This document shows positions 44,036 to 52,366 of a stretch of DNA of 64,000 bases, piece by piece. Under the pieces are notes generated by a model. That model did not search any database, was not told where the DNA came from, and was given only the letters and a program-made list of their open reading frames with translations. The stretch comes from Deltaproteobacteria bacterium. Its GTDB lineage: Bacteria > Desulfobacterota > Binatia > DP-6. Positions within the stretch are counted from its first letter, which is position 1, and the number at the start of each line of letters is the position of its first letter. A program made the position numbers and the translations under genes. The stretch spans positions 1-64,000 of the forward strand of contig VBKF01000093.1 in the NCBI GenBank assembly GCA_005888095.1, written 5' to 3'.

Positions 44036-45409
44036 CTACCCCCGGCGCCGGCGGACGGCGATCACGAGGCCCGCGACCAGCACGAGCCCGGGCTCGACCA
44101 CGGCGCCGGCCACGAAGATCGCCCGCGCATCCCGCGCCGTCAGCACGAGCGGTGAGAGGGGACGTTCGACTTCCGGCAAGCGCTTCGGGCGCTCGCCGGC
44201 GAGCGCTTCCTCGCCCGCGACCCATGCGACCGCGTTCAGCGCGAGGTCGCGGTTGCCGAGGAGGTCGAGGTAGGCGTCGCTCGCGAAGTCGGCGTCCCCG
44301 GCGACGACCAGACGCCCTCGCCGCCGGCCGGCCCCGTCACCGCCGTGGCCGACCTCCGCCATGACGAGGACCGGCGCCGGCCCGGGCGTGTCGCCGGCGG
44401 CGGCCGACGGCTCCTCTCCCCGGCGGGCACGCGCCGGGTCGCGCTCCGTCCACGCGCTCGGGGCCGTCCGCGCGATCGTCTGCGCGTCGATGCCCGTCAC
44501 CTCCGCGCCGACGTCCACCGTGCGCGCCGACGGCAGCACCGCGCCCGTGTCGATCGCGCCGGCATCCGGGTCCGTCACCGGGTTGCCGCGCTTGAAGAGC
44601 TCGACGACCGCGGCCAGGCCGTCGGTCCCGAGCACGCGCCGCTCGCGGTCGACGATCATGTCGTCGCCGAGCCGGATACCCATGCTGGCGAGCAGCCGCG
44701 CCAGGTTCGGGAGCGGCGCCGGGTCGAGCAGCATGACGACGCCGCCGCCGGCCCTCAAGTAGCCGGCGACGGCGTCGAGCTCGGGAAGGAGGAAGTCGTG
44801 CCGCGGGCCGGCGACCAGCAGCACGTCGGCCCTGTCGGGGACCGGCCCGTCGACCAACGAGACGACCTCCGCCGCATAGTTCTCGGCCGCCAGCGCCGCG
44901 GCGAGGCGCCCGTACCCCTCGGCCCCTCCCCCGGGCGGGCGCTCGCCGTGGCCGGTCGTGAAGACGAGCCGCCGGGAGCGGCCCTGGACGACGCGCCGGA
45001 TGCCGCCCGCCAGCTCTTCCTCCGGGGCCGCCAGGACGACGGCGCGCCGGCCCGCGTACTCGATCGCCGCGCGGCCGTAGGAGGACACGCCGAGGCTCCG
45101 CGCGCGCTCGGGAAAGCGGTCGAGGTCGAGGAGCTCGAAGTCGATGTGCGGGTTCGCATCGGCGAAGAGCCGTACGAGGTCCGCATACCGCTGGCGCGTA
45201 CCGCGGCGGAAGAACACCGTGACGTGGAGCGGCGCCGTCACGTCGGCGAGGAGCTTGCGGGTCACGGGCGCGAGTGACAGCTCCCGGCCCGGCGTCAGGT
45301 CGAAGCGGCGGTTCGTACGCTCCGCGGCGACCTGCACCCCGCCGAGCCCCACGAGCAGGAGCAGCACCTGCGCCGCGAGCTCCGTCCAGCCCCGTGCGCC
45401 GCGGGACAT
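44036..45409 (-). CDS. GldG-like ABC transporter accessory protein
   Basis: 457-residue membrane protein of the ABC_transp_aux / GldG family. An N-terminal helix (LAAQVLLLLVGLGGVQVAA) is followed by a large extracytoplasmic domain with NRRFDLTPGRELSLAPVT, TVFFRRGTRQRYADLVRLF and FTTGHGER. A GATase-like fold (LLLPELDAVAGYLRAGGGVVMLLDP) comes next, and a C-terminal helix. Such proteins pair with Gld-type ABC permeases and are linked to gliding or to secretion in other phyla, but their transport substrate is not known. The ATG is chosen immediately before the first helix. The permease stop lies 5 bp upstream. Confidence 0.87.
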   Translation of the reverse strand: MSRGARGWTELAAQVLLLLVGLGGVQVAAERTNRRFDLTPGRELSLAPVTRKLLADVTAPLHVTVFFRRGTRQRYADLVRLFADANPHIDFELLDLDRFPERARSLGVSSYGRAAIEYAGRRAVVLAAPEEELAGGIRRVVQGRSRRLVFTTGHGERPPGGGAEGYGRLAAALAAENYAAEVVSLVDGPVPDRADVLLVAGPRHDFLLPELDAVAGYLRAGGGVVMLLDPAPLPNLARLLASMGIRLGDDMIVDRERRVLGTDGLAAVVELFKRGNPVTDPDAGAIDTGAVLPSARTVDVGAEVTGIDAQTIARTAPSAWTERDPARARRGEEPSAAAGDTPGPAPVLVMAEVGHGGDGAGRRRGRLVVAGDADFASDAYLDLLGNRDLALNAVAWVAGEEALAGERPKRLPEVERPLSPLVLTARDARAIFVAGAVVEPGLVLVAGLVIAVRRRRG

Positions 45410-45414
45410 CGCGC

Positions 45415-46155
45415 TCAGCGAAGGCCCCGCCAGCGGCGCGTGTCGAGGGCGAAGAGCGTGAAGCTGAGGCACGCGACGATGAAGACCACGAGGTAGGCGA
45501 CGTCGCGGGTGTCGATCGCGCCGCGCGCGAAGGGGTAGAACCGGTCGAAGAGCGAGAGGGGCAGGAGCAGGCGGAGGGTCCCCTCGCTCAGCGCCGCCTC
45601 GTTCCAGGTCACCATCCAGAAGAAGAAGAGAATGCCGTAGGTGGCCGCCGCCGCGACCAGCTGGCTCTCGGTGAGCGCCGAGACGAAGAGCCCGCAGCCG
45701 ACGAAGGCGGCACCGAGGAGCACGAGTCCCCCGTAGCCGGCCACGAGCGGTCCGGGCGCCACCGGGTAGAAGCGCGCGAGGATCGCGGCATGCACGGCCG
45801 TGGCCGCGACCAGGAGCACGACGACGGCGACGCAGGCGAGGAACTTCCCCGCCACGATCTCCGCGTCGCGCACCGGGTACGTCCAGAGGAGCTCGAGCGT
45901 GCCGAGCTTCCGCTCCTCCGCGAACAGCCGCATGGTGAGCAGCGGCACGAGGACGAGGAGCAGCCCCTCGACGTCGAGCAGCTGGTACTGCCAGAGGCCG
46001 CGCGCGAGGTCGGTGCCGCCCATCAGGACGAAGAAGCCGAGGTTCGTGTAGAAGCGATACCCGGAAAGGACGAGGAAGACGGCGGCGAGCGCGTAGAAGA
46101 GGAGCGAGCCGAAGTAGAGCGCGAGCTCCTTGCGAGCGATGGCGACGACGATCAC
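45415..46155 (-). CDS. ABC-2 type permease (GldF-like)
   Basis: 246-residue inner-membrane protein with six predicted helices. It starts VIVVAIARKELALYFGSLLF and contains the typical ABC-2 segment LFAEERKLGTLELLWTYPVRD between helices 2 and 3. The GTG start overlaps the ATPase stop by 4 bp (GTGA). Together with the ATPase and the GldG-like protein it forms a complete exporter. What it exports is unknown; a role in gliding is not implied by sequence alone. Confidence 0.9.
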   Translation of the reverse strand: MIVVAIARKELALYFGSLLFYALAAVFLVLSGYRFYTNLGFFVLMGGTDLARGLWQYQLLDVEGLLLVLVPLLTMRLFAEERKLGTLELLWTYPVRDAEIVAGKFLACVAVVVLLVAATAVHAAILARFYPVAPGPLVAGYGGLVLLGAAFVGCGLFVSALTESQLVAAAATYGILFFFWMVTWNEAALSEGTLRLLLPLSLFDRFYPFARGAIDTRDVAYLVVFIVACLSFTLFALDTRRWRGLR

Positions 46156-47096
46156 GAGGACCGCCCGCCGTTGCCGACCAGGCCGAGGAAGATCTCCTCG
46201 AGGCCGGGCGCCTCGTGGCGCAGCTCGAGCACCGTCCAGCCGCGCTGCTTGACGGCTTCCCCGGCCGCCCGCGCCAGCTCCGCCTCGCTCGCACCCTCGA
46301 CGACGAACCCGTCGGCCGCCCGCTCGACGGCGAGGACGCCGGGCGCGGCGCCGAGCGCGGCGGCGACCTCGGCCGCGGGACCGTCCACCTTGAGCACGAC
46401 GCGACGCCGGCCGCGCAGGCGGTCGCCGAGCTCGTCGGGCGCGCCCTCGGCCACGAGCCGGCCGCGCGCGATGACGATCACCCGCTCGCACAGCGCCGCC
46501 ACCTCGGCGATGACGTGGCTCGAGAAGAACACCGTGCGCTCGCCGCGCAACCCCGCGAGCAGCGCCCGCATCTCCACCACCTGGGCCGGGTCGAGACCGA
46601 TGGTCGGCTCGTCGAGGACGAGGATCGGCGGATCGCCGAGGAGGGCCTGCGCCAGGCCGACGCGCTGGCGGTAGCCCTTCGAGAGCGTGCCGATCCGCCG
46701 CCGCGCCACCGCTTCGAGCCCGCAGGCGGCGAGTGCACGCCCGACCGCCTCCTGGTGCGCAGGCCGCGCGATGCGCTTCAGGCGGGCCACGAAGGTGAGG
46801 TACGCCTGCACCCCGAGGTCGGGATAGAAGGGCGCGTATTCCGGGAAGTAGCCGACCGCGCGGCGGCAGGCGAGCGGCTGGCGGGTCACGTCGTGTCCCG
46901 CCACCCTGACCTCGCCCGCGGTCGGCGGGAAGATGCCCGCCAGGATGCGCATCGTCGTCGTCTTACCGGCGCCGTTCGGCCCGAGGAAGCCGACGATCTC
47001 GCCCGCCCCGACGCGGAACGAGACCCCCGCCACCGCCTCGACGCGGCCGAACGTCTTCCGGAGGTCGCGCACCTCGAGCGCCGGCTCACCGTGCAT
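46152..47096 (-). CDS. ABC transporter ATP-binding protein (GldA-like)
   Basis: 314-residue cytoplasmic ATPase. Walker A is GPNGAGKTTT, the Q-loop region is FPEYAPFYPDL, the signature is LSKGYRQRVGLAQ, Walker B is ILVLDEPT and the H-loop His lies in FSSHVIAEV. A C-terminal extension (from about 225) resembles the DUF4162-type domain of ABC-2 exporter ATPases. The start ATG is 9 bp after the HAD stop. It should energise the permease at 45415. Confidence 0.93.
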   Translation of the reverse strand: MHGEPALEVRDLRKTFGRVEAVAGVSFRVGAGEIVGFLGPNGAGKTTTMRILAGIFPPTAGEVRVAGHDVTRQPLACRRAVGYFPEYAPFYPDLGVQAYLTFVARLKRIARPAHQEAVGRALAACGLEAVARRRIGTLSKGYRQRVGLAQALLGDPPILVLDEPTIGLDPAQVVEMRALLAGLRGERTVFFSSHVIAEVAALCERVIVIARGRLVAEGAPDELGDRLRGRRRVVLKVDGPAAEVAAALGAAPGVLAVERAADGFVVEGASEAELARAAGEAVKQRGWTVLELRHEAPGLEEIFLGLVGNGGRSS

Positions 47097-47105
47097 CGTG
47101 CCCCG

Positions 47106-47750
47106 CTAGGTCAGCCGGCCGAGCAGCTCGGCCGTCAGCTCGTCGAGCGACGCGAGCCGGCAGGCGCAGCCCGTGAAGTCGTTGTCGAAGGTCAGGTCGT
47201 TCGGCACGGCGATCACGGGGATGCCGGCGGCGAGCGCGGCCGCCGCACCTCGCTCCGTGTCCTCCACCACGGCGCATTCCGCCGCCGCGAGGCCGAGCGC
47301 CGCCGCGGCCGCGAGGTAGGCGTCGGGGGCAGGCTTCGCCCGGACGTAATCCTCGCGCGTGATCGTCGGGCGCAGAAACGGCCCGAGACCGAGCTGTGCG
47401 AGGATCAGGTCGACCTCCGCCCGCGCCGTGTTGGTCGCGAGCGCGAGACGGTGACTGGTGGCCAGACGGGCCAGGGCCTCGCGCGCCCCGGGCATCGGCC
47501 GCACGCCCTCCTCGAGCAAGGCGCGGTACACCGGCGCCTTCAGCGCGCGCAGCTCGTCGGGCGCCACGGGCAGGCGGTACGTCCGGCAGGTGTACTCGGG
47601 ACCGATGCCGCGGGCGATGAACCACCGCCGGTACTCCTCGAGCCCCATGTCGACGCCGAGCTCGAGCAGCACGCACCGGTAGGCGGCCCAGTGCAGGCGC
47701 TCGGTGTCGGTCAGCACCCCGTCGAGGTCGAACAGCACGGCGCGGATCAC
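47106..47750 (-). CDS. HAD-superfamily hydrolase (beta-phosphoglucomutase-like)
   Basis: 214-residue cytoplasmic phosphatase or phosphomutase. HAD motif I is FDLDGVLTDTE, motif II is the Thr in LATNTARAEVD, motif III is the Lys in RAKPAPDAY and motif IV is VVEDTERGAAAA. A helical cap sits between I and II, as in subfamily I enzymes. The GTG start gives VIRAVLFDLDG directly. The kinase gene is 16 bp upstream, so it may act on a sugar phosphate made by the LsrK-like kinase. This is inference. Confidence 0.9.
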   Translation of the reverse strand: MIRAVLFDLDGVLTDTERLHWAAYRCVLLELGVDMGLEEYRRWFIARGIGPEYTCRTYRLPVAPDELRALKAPVYRALLEEGVRPMPGAREALARLATSHRLALATNTARAEVDLILAQLGLGPFLRPTITREDYVRAKPAPDAYLAAAAALGLAAAECAVVEDTERGAAAALAAGIPVIAVPNDLTFDNDFTGCACRLASLDELTAELLGRLT

Positions 47751-47766
47751 GGCGGCTCCCGTCCCG

Positions 47767-49275
47767 TCACAGCACCCAGCCCGTCAGCTTGCCGTAGACT
47801 TCCCGCCACCTGTGATAGCGCTCCTCGTACTCGGCCATCTCCCCCGGCACGGGGTCGACCTGCCGGCGCCGGGTCATCGCCGCCACCGCCTGCGAGACGT
47901 CGGCATGGAGCCCGGCGCCGACCGCGGCCAGGATGGCGCAGCCGAGGCTCGCGCTCTCGACCACGGTCGCGACCGCGAGCGGCACGCCGAGCGTGGTCGC
48001 GAGCAGCCGCGCGAGCGTCGGGCTCTGCGCCATGCCGCCGCTCACGGTGAGAACGGGAATCGGCCGGCCCGTCGCCGCGCTGAGCTGCTCGCAGTTGCCG
48101 CGAATCGCGAAGGCCACGCTCTCGAGAAAGGCATGCAGGATCTCCCCGCGCAGCGGCCGGTCGACGTGCAGCAGCGGGAAGCGGAAGAGCATGCCGGCGG
48201 GCTTGAGGGGGTTCAACTCGCGCAGGTTGAAGATCACCGGCCCGAGGTGGCAGTAGACCTGCCGCGGTGCGGACTCGAGGCTCCGCATCGCCTCCTCGGC
48301 GCCGGCGTACGCGCTCGCGCCCGACGTGCCGAACATCAGCTCGAGCAGCCAGCGGTAGGCGTCGCCCGTGTCGCCCGCGTTGCTCTCGAGCACCCAGCGT
48401 TCGGGCACCACGTGGCAGCTCGTCCAGAGGTTGCCGCGCGGGTCGATGAGCGGGCGGTCGATCACCGTCTGCACCGGGCTCGTCGTGCCGAGCACCGCCC
48501 CCGTCTCCCCCGTCTCGTGCACGCCGGAGCCGAGGAGCGCGCTCTCCGTGTCGGCGCCGCCCGCGAACACGGGCGTCCCCTCGGGAATGCCGGTCTCGGC
48601 GGCGGCGCGTGCGGTCACGCGGCCGACGCAGGTGCCCGGCGCGCGCACCTCCGGCAGGATGGCCGGCGGGATGTCGAGCGCGTCGAGGATCTCCGCCGAC
48701 CACTCGCGGCGGGCGACGTCGTAGAGCATCGACTCGCCCGCGTTGGAGGGCTCCGCGACGGCGACCCCCGAGAGCAGGTAGGTGATCCAGTCGTTCAGCA
48801 TCAAGAGCCGCGCCACGCGCGAGCCGTCGTGGTGCTTGCGATACCAGACGTAGCGCGCGACGGGGAAGATGTAGGGCGGCGCATGGCCGGTGATGCGATG
48901 GAGCCGCTCGGCGCCGATCCGCTCCTCCACCTCCATCCCCTCCGCGAAGGCGCGCGCATCGAGGTTCGGGCCGGCGTAGAGCACCTCGTCGGCGGCATCG
49001 AGAAAGACGCAGCCCTCCCGCTGGCTGGTGGCGATGACGCCCCGGACCTGCGCGCCGGCCGGCAGCGCGGCGACCGTCGTCCGCGCACAGCGCGCGAGCG
49101 CGCCCCAGAAGGCCCGGGGATCGAGGTCGAAGCCGCGCACGAGGGGCACGTCCGGGTTCGTGAACAGCCGGTAGCGGAACGGCTCCTGCGCGGACGCGAG
49201 CGGACGGCCACCCCGGTCGAAGGCGACCGAGCGGCCGGAGCCGGTGCCGGCGTCGAGTGTGACGACGCAGTCCAC
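47767..49275 (-). CDS. FGGY-family carbohydrate kinase, LsrK-like
   Basis: 502-residue cytoplasmic sugar kinase. The N-terminal phosphate loop is LDAGTGSGRSVAFD, as in LsrK (autoinducer-2 kinase). Other LsrK-type stretches are SQREGCVFLD, PNLDARAFAE and ALLGSGVHETG. The C-terminal ATPase part has VSGGMAQSPTLARLLATTLG and ASLGCAILAAVGAGLH. No lsrF, lsrG or lsr transport genes lie nearby, so AI-2 is not proven; a polyol or ketose is equally possible. The GTG start is 7 bp from the 2-hydroxyacid dehydrogenase stop. Confidence 0.87.
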   Translation of the reverse strand: MDCVVTLDAGTGSGRSVAFDRGGRPLASAQEPFRYRLFTNPDVPLVRGFDLDPRAFWGALARCARTTVAALPAGAQVRGVIATSQREGCVFLDAADEVLYAGPNLDARAFAEGMEVEERIGAERLHRITGHAPPYIFPVARYVWYRKHHDGSRVARLLMLNDWITYLLSGVAVAEPSNAGESMLYDVARREWSAEILDALDIPPAILPEVRAPGTCVGRVTARAAAETGIPEGTPVFAGGADTESALLGSGVHETGETGAVLGTTSPVQTVIDRPLIDPRGNLWTSCHVVPERWVLESNAGDTGDAYRWLLELMFGTSGASAYAGAEEAMRSLESAPRQVYCHLGPVIFNLRELNPLKPAGMLFRFPLLHVDRPLRGEILHAFLESVAFAIRGNCEQLSAATGRPIPVLTVSGGMAQSPTLARLLATTLGVPLAVATVVESASLGCAILAAVGAGLHADVSQAVAAMTRRRQVDPVPGEMAEYEERYHRWREVYGKLTGWVL

Positions 49276-49282
49276 GGTGCGC

Positions 49283-50284
49283 TCAGCGCCGCCCGTCGAG
49301 CACGGCCGGGTTCGCGATCCAGCGCGGCCGCTCGCCGCGCAGATAGCGCTCGATCGCGTCGACGACGATCGCGCTCTGATGCCGCACGACGTCGACCGTG
49401 GCGCCGCCGATGTGCGGCGTCACCACGACCGACGGCAGGGCGAGGAAGCGGTGGCCGGGACGCAGCGGCTCGTCGCTCAGGACGTCGAGCGCCGCGCCCG
49501 CGAGCCGCCCGTCGCGCAGCATCTCGTAGAGCGCGTCCTCGTCGGCGAGGTGCGCACGCGCCGTGTTGATCAAGAACGCCGAGGGCTTCAGCATGGCAAG
49601 CCGGCCGCGGGAGAGGAGCCCGTGCGTCTCGGGCATGAGCGGCGCGTGCAGCGACACGATGTCCGCCTCGCGCAGCAGGTCGTCGAGCTCGACCAGCGCG
49701 ACGCCGGGCGGCACCTCGGCGGGATGCGGATCGGCCGCGATCACGCGCGCCCTGAACGCGAGGAGCCGTCTCGCCACCTCGCGCCCGACGGCGCCGAGGC
49801 CGACGAGCCCGATGGTGAGGCCGCCGAGCTCGAACCCGGTGAAGCTCGTGTAGAGCGCGAGGAAGTCGGCCGCGCTCTCGAGCCGGACATCCCCTCCGCG
49901 GAACGCCTCCTGGATCGCGGGCAGCCGCCGGGCGAGCATCAGCATGAAGGCGAGGGTCAGGTCGGCGACGGCGTCCGCGTTGCGCCCCGGGGCGTGGAAC
50001 ACCGGCACGCCCTTGGCGGTGGCCAGCTCGAGGTCGACGTTCACCGGGTCGCCCCGGCAGCAGCCGATCATGCGGAGCCGGCACCCGTTCAGCACCTCGG
50101 CGTGCACCAGGTCCGCCTCGACGATCAGCACGTCGGCCCCGACCTCGCGGATGTGGGCGGCGAACTCGGCGCCGTCGAAGTGGATCGTCCCGCGCTCCTT
50201 CCAGTCCTCGTGCACGACCTCCATGAGGCGTTCGAGGCGCGCCCGTGCGCGCGGGTCGAAGGAGGCCGTGATCAGGGCCCGCAT
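49283..50284 (-). CDS. D-isomer-specific 2-hydroxyacid dehydrogenase
   Basis: 333-residue NAD(P)-dependent oxidoreductase. The cofactor motif GLVGLGAVG is intact. The catalytic set is Arg in NTARAHLADE, Glu in DVLSDEPLRP and His in VTPHIGGATVD. The N-terminal lobe shows ADVLIVEADLVHAEVL. Length is normal. It lies between TetR (7 bp) and the LsrK-like kinase (7 bp), so it belongs to the same transcription unit and is probably TetR-controlled. It reduces or oxidises a 2-keto/2-hydroxy acid; the exact one is unknown. Confidence 0.93.
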   Translation of the reverse strand: MRALITASFDPRARARLERLMEVVHEDWKERGTIHFDGAEFAAHIREVGADVLIVEADLVHAEVLNGCRLRMIGCCRGDPVNVDLELATAKGVPVFHAPGRNADAVADLTLAFMLMLARRLPAIQEAFRGGDVRLESAADFLALYTSFTGFELGGLTIGLVGLGAVGREVARRLLAFRARVIAADPHPAEVPPGVALVELDDLLREADIVSLHAPLMPETHGLLSRGRLAMLKPSAFLINTARAHLADEDALYEMLRDGRLAGAALDVLSDEPLRPGHRFLALPSVVVTPHIGGATVDVVRHQSAIVVDAIERYLRGERPRWIANPAVLDGRR

Positions 50285-50291
50285 CGGCGTT

Positions 50292-50849
50292 TCAGGCCGC
50301 CAGCAGCCGGTGCACCAGCTCGATCACGTGCCGGCGCACCTGCTCGCGGATCGGGGCCGTGTGCACGCTGCCACCGAGGAGGCTCCGATAGGCGGTGCTG
50401 TCGAGCAGGTAGACGAGCAGCACGGAATGCACGGAGAGCATGAAGAGGCGCGACTCCGCATCGCTGAACGGGCGTCCGAGCCGCGCGAGCCACGCCGAGA
50501 ACTGCTCCCAGCTCGGAGCCAGCACGTCGCGCTCGATGCCGAGGTCGGCGTCCGCGTCGTCGATGATGCGGCGCAGGAGGAGCTTCGGGACGTTCGGATT
50601 GCCCGCGAAGAAGTCGAAGAGCGCCCCCATGGCGACGTCGACGACGGCCCGCCGGTCGCGGCGGCGGCCGAGGAGCGGTGGCAGGGTGTTCTCGAGCAGG
50701 TCGACGATCTGGTCGAAGACGTTGCGAAAGACGGCGAAGTAGAGCGTCTCCTTCGATTCCCAGTGATAGTGGAGGCTCGAGATGTTCACCCCGGCGCGCG
50801 CCGCGATGTCGCGCGTCGAGGCACCCTCGTAGCCCCTGGCGGCGAACAC
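50292..50849 (-). CDS. TetR-family transcriptional regulator, start uncertain
   Basis: At least 185 residues. The HTH is TRDIAARAGVNISSLHYHWESKETLYFAVF, shown here as TRDIAARAGVN plus SLHYHWESKETL, followed by a helical ligand-binding domain. Homology to helix 1 (STKARILGAAEEVFAARGY) continues upstream in frame to about 50912. No ATG, GTG or TTG exists there before the stop at about 50948, so the GTG at 50849 is the first canonical start. A CTG at 50912 would restore the complete helix. It precedes the whole 43.5-50 kb unit. A TTGACA/CGATAG promoter and palindromic operators lie just upstream, suggesting autorepression. Confidence 0.8.
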   Translation of the reverse strand: MFAARGYEGASTRDIAARAGVNISSLHYHWESKETLYFAVFRNVFDQIVDLLENTLPPLLGRRRDRRAVVDVAMGALFDFFAGNPNVPKLLLRRIIDDADADLGIERDVLAPSWEQFSAWLARLGRPFSDAESRLFMLSVHSVLLVYLLDSTAYRSLLGGSVHTAPIREQVRRHVIELVHRLLAA

Positions 50850-50942
50850 CTCCTCAGCCGCCCCGAGGATGCGCGCCTTGGTCGAGCCCGGCGCCTCACG
50901 CGCCTTCTGCAGCGCCGATTTGATCCCGTCACCCGCGGTGAT

Positions 50943-51002
50943 TCAATCGATTGACCCAGACGCTATCGCGCGTGCCCGCGGGAGTTGTCAAGGTCGGTTG
51001 AC
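50943..51002. promoter_or_regulatory. Promoter/operator region of the TetR unit
   Basis: It contains the palindrome TCAATCGATTGA (50943-50954) and a second inverted repeat GTCAAGGTCGGTTGAC (50987-51002). On the minus strand it has TTGACA, a 17-bp spacer and CGATAG. The first site, extended to TCAATCGATTGACC, matches 12 of 14 bases of the site at 42570-42583. Confidence 0.65.
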
Positions 51003-51032
51003 TCCTCCCGCGCGCGCTTCCCATACTCCGGC

Positions 51033-51662
51033 ATGGGAGCGGGCCGGGCGTACGAGGACGAGCTGCGTGCCTCGTTGGACACCATGCTGCGGGAGGCAGG
51101 GGACTACTTCGCCATGGGAGGCCGCCTGCACGAGACGGTGCGGCGGCTCGCGTCCCGCCTGGAGGCCGAGGGGATTGCGTATGCGCTGCTCGGGGCAATG
51201 GCGCTCGGCCGGCACGGCTACGTCCGGATGACGGACGATGTCGACGTGCTGCTCACGGGCGAGGGCCTCGAGCGGTTCCGCGAGCGGCTGGCAGGCCGTG
51301 GCTACGTCGGCACGCACCCAGGGGCGACGCGTTCGTTCCGCGACACGGAGTCAGGTGTTCGCGTCGAGATCCTGGTGACCGGCGAGTACCCGGGGGACGG
51401 GAAGCCCAAGGCGGTCGCGTTCCCTGATCCGCGCGCGGCGGCAACCGAGGTAGAAGGGCTGCGCGTTCTTACGCTCCCCAGGCTCGTCGAACTCAAGCTC
51501 GCCTCCGGGATGAGCGCCCCGCACCGCCTGCGGGATCTTGCCGACGTCCAGGAGATCATCAAGGCCCGCCAGCTCGATGACGGGTTCGCTCTCGAGCTGG
51601 ACCAGAGTGTTCGTCCGACGTACCTCGACCTGCTGCGCGCCGTACAATCCGCGCCCTCGTAG
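51033..51662 (+). CDS. Nucleotidyltransferase-fold protein (MNT/AbiEii-like)
   Basis: 209-residue cytoplasmic protein. The minimal nucleotidyltransferase core is visible as YALLGAMALGRHGYVRMTDDVDVLL, with the two Asp of DxD as metal ligands and a third acidic residue possible in VRVEILVTGE. Such proteins can be toxin-antitoxin components (type IV or MNT/HEPN) or housekeeping tRNA/antibiotic nucleotidyltransferases. No HEPN or antitoxin partner is adjacent. The ATG at 51033 starts MGAGRAYEDELR; a GTG/ATG farther upstream would overlap the TetR operator. It is divergent from TetR and convergent with the LuxR-type regulator. Confidence 0.75.
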   Translation: MGAGRAYEDELRASLDTMLREAGDYFAMGGRLHETVRRLASRLEAEGIAYALLGAMALGRHGYVRMTDDVDVLLTGEGLERFRERLAGRGYVGTHPGATRSFRDTESGVRVEILVTGEYPGDGKPKAVAFPDPRAAATEVEGLRVLTLPRLVELKLASGMSAPHRLRDLADVQEIIKARQLDDGFALELDQSVRPTYLDLLRAVQSAPS

Positions 51663-51715
51663 CACACGCTGAGCCGCCGTCCGGCCGCGCCATACGCGCG
51701 CCGCCGGCGCAGCCC

Positions 51716-52366
51716 TCAGTGAACGATCTTCTTGCGCAGCGCGAAGCGCACGATCTCCGCAGTGTTGTGGAGATCGAGCTTCTCCATGATGTGCTTGCGG
51801 TGCGTCTCGACCGTGTTGATGCTGACCGACAGCAGCGCCGCCACTTCCTTGTTCGTCTTCCCCTCGGCGATCAGCTGCAGCACCTCGCGCTCGCGGTCGG
51901 TGAGCAGCGCGAGGTTGTCCTCCACGTCCTGTCCCGCGGCGTCGCCGAGATACCCTTCGAGCAGGACCTTCGACACCGCCGGGCTGAAGAAGGAGCCGCC
52001 GCGTCCGATGGCCTTGATGGCCTTCAGCAGGTCCAGGTCCTCGGAGTCCTTCAGCAGATAGCCGCGCGCGCCGGCTTTCAAGGCCTGACGGACGTACACG
52101 TCGTCGGCATGCATGGTGAGGATGAGGACCCTCGTGCCGTCGTTGCGCTTGATGATCTGGCGGGTGGCCTCGATGCCGTTCAGCTCCGGAAGGGCGATGT
52201 CCATGACGACCACGTTCGGATGGATGCGCTGCGCGAGCTCGGTCGCCGTGCGGCCGTCGCCCGCCTCGCCGACGATCTCGATCTCCTCGTCGGACTCGAG
52301 GAGCCGCCGCAGGCCCTGTCGCACGACCGTATGGTCGTCAACCAAGAGGACTCTGATCTTTCCCAT
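51716..52366 (-). CDS. NarL/FixJ-type response regulator (LuxR HTH)
   Basis: 216-residue cytoplasmic regulator. The receiver domain has Asp56 (VVVMDIALPELNG) and Lys in LLKDSEDL. The LuxR-type HTH is LTDREREVLQLIAEGKTN followed by EVAALLSVSINTVETHRKHI. No histidine kinase is adjacent, so it is an orphan. The start ATG lies inside the end of the upstream coiled-coil gene (29-bp overlap), so it is cotranscribed with LpxL. Control of envelope lipid genes is an inference from location. Confidence 0.93.
   Translation of the reverse strand: MGKIRVLLVDDHTVVRQGLRRLLESDEEIEIVGEAGDGRTATELAQRIHPNVVVMDIALPELNGIEATRQIIKRNDGTRVLILTMHADDVYVRQALKAGARGYLLKDSEDLDLLKAIKAIGRGGSFFSPAVSKVLLEGYLGDAAGQDVEDNLALLTDREREVLQLIAEGKTNKEVAALLSVSINTVETHRKHIMEKLDLHNTAEIVRFALRKKIVH

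Noticed and set aside
47767-49275. Complete autoinducer-2 (lsr) uptake system
   Set aside because: Only the LsrK-like kinase is present; no lsrACDB, lsrF, lsrG or lsrR.
51033-51662. Toxin-antitoxin module with the nucleotidyltransferase
   Set aside because: No HEPN or antitoxin partner on either side; neighbours are TetR and a LuxR-type regulator.
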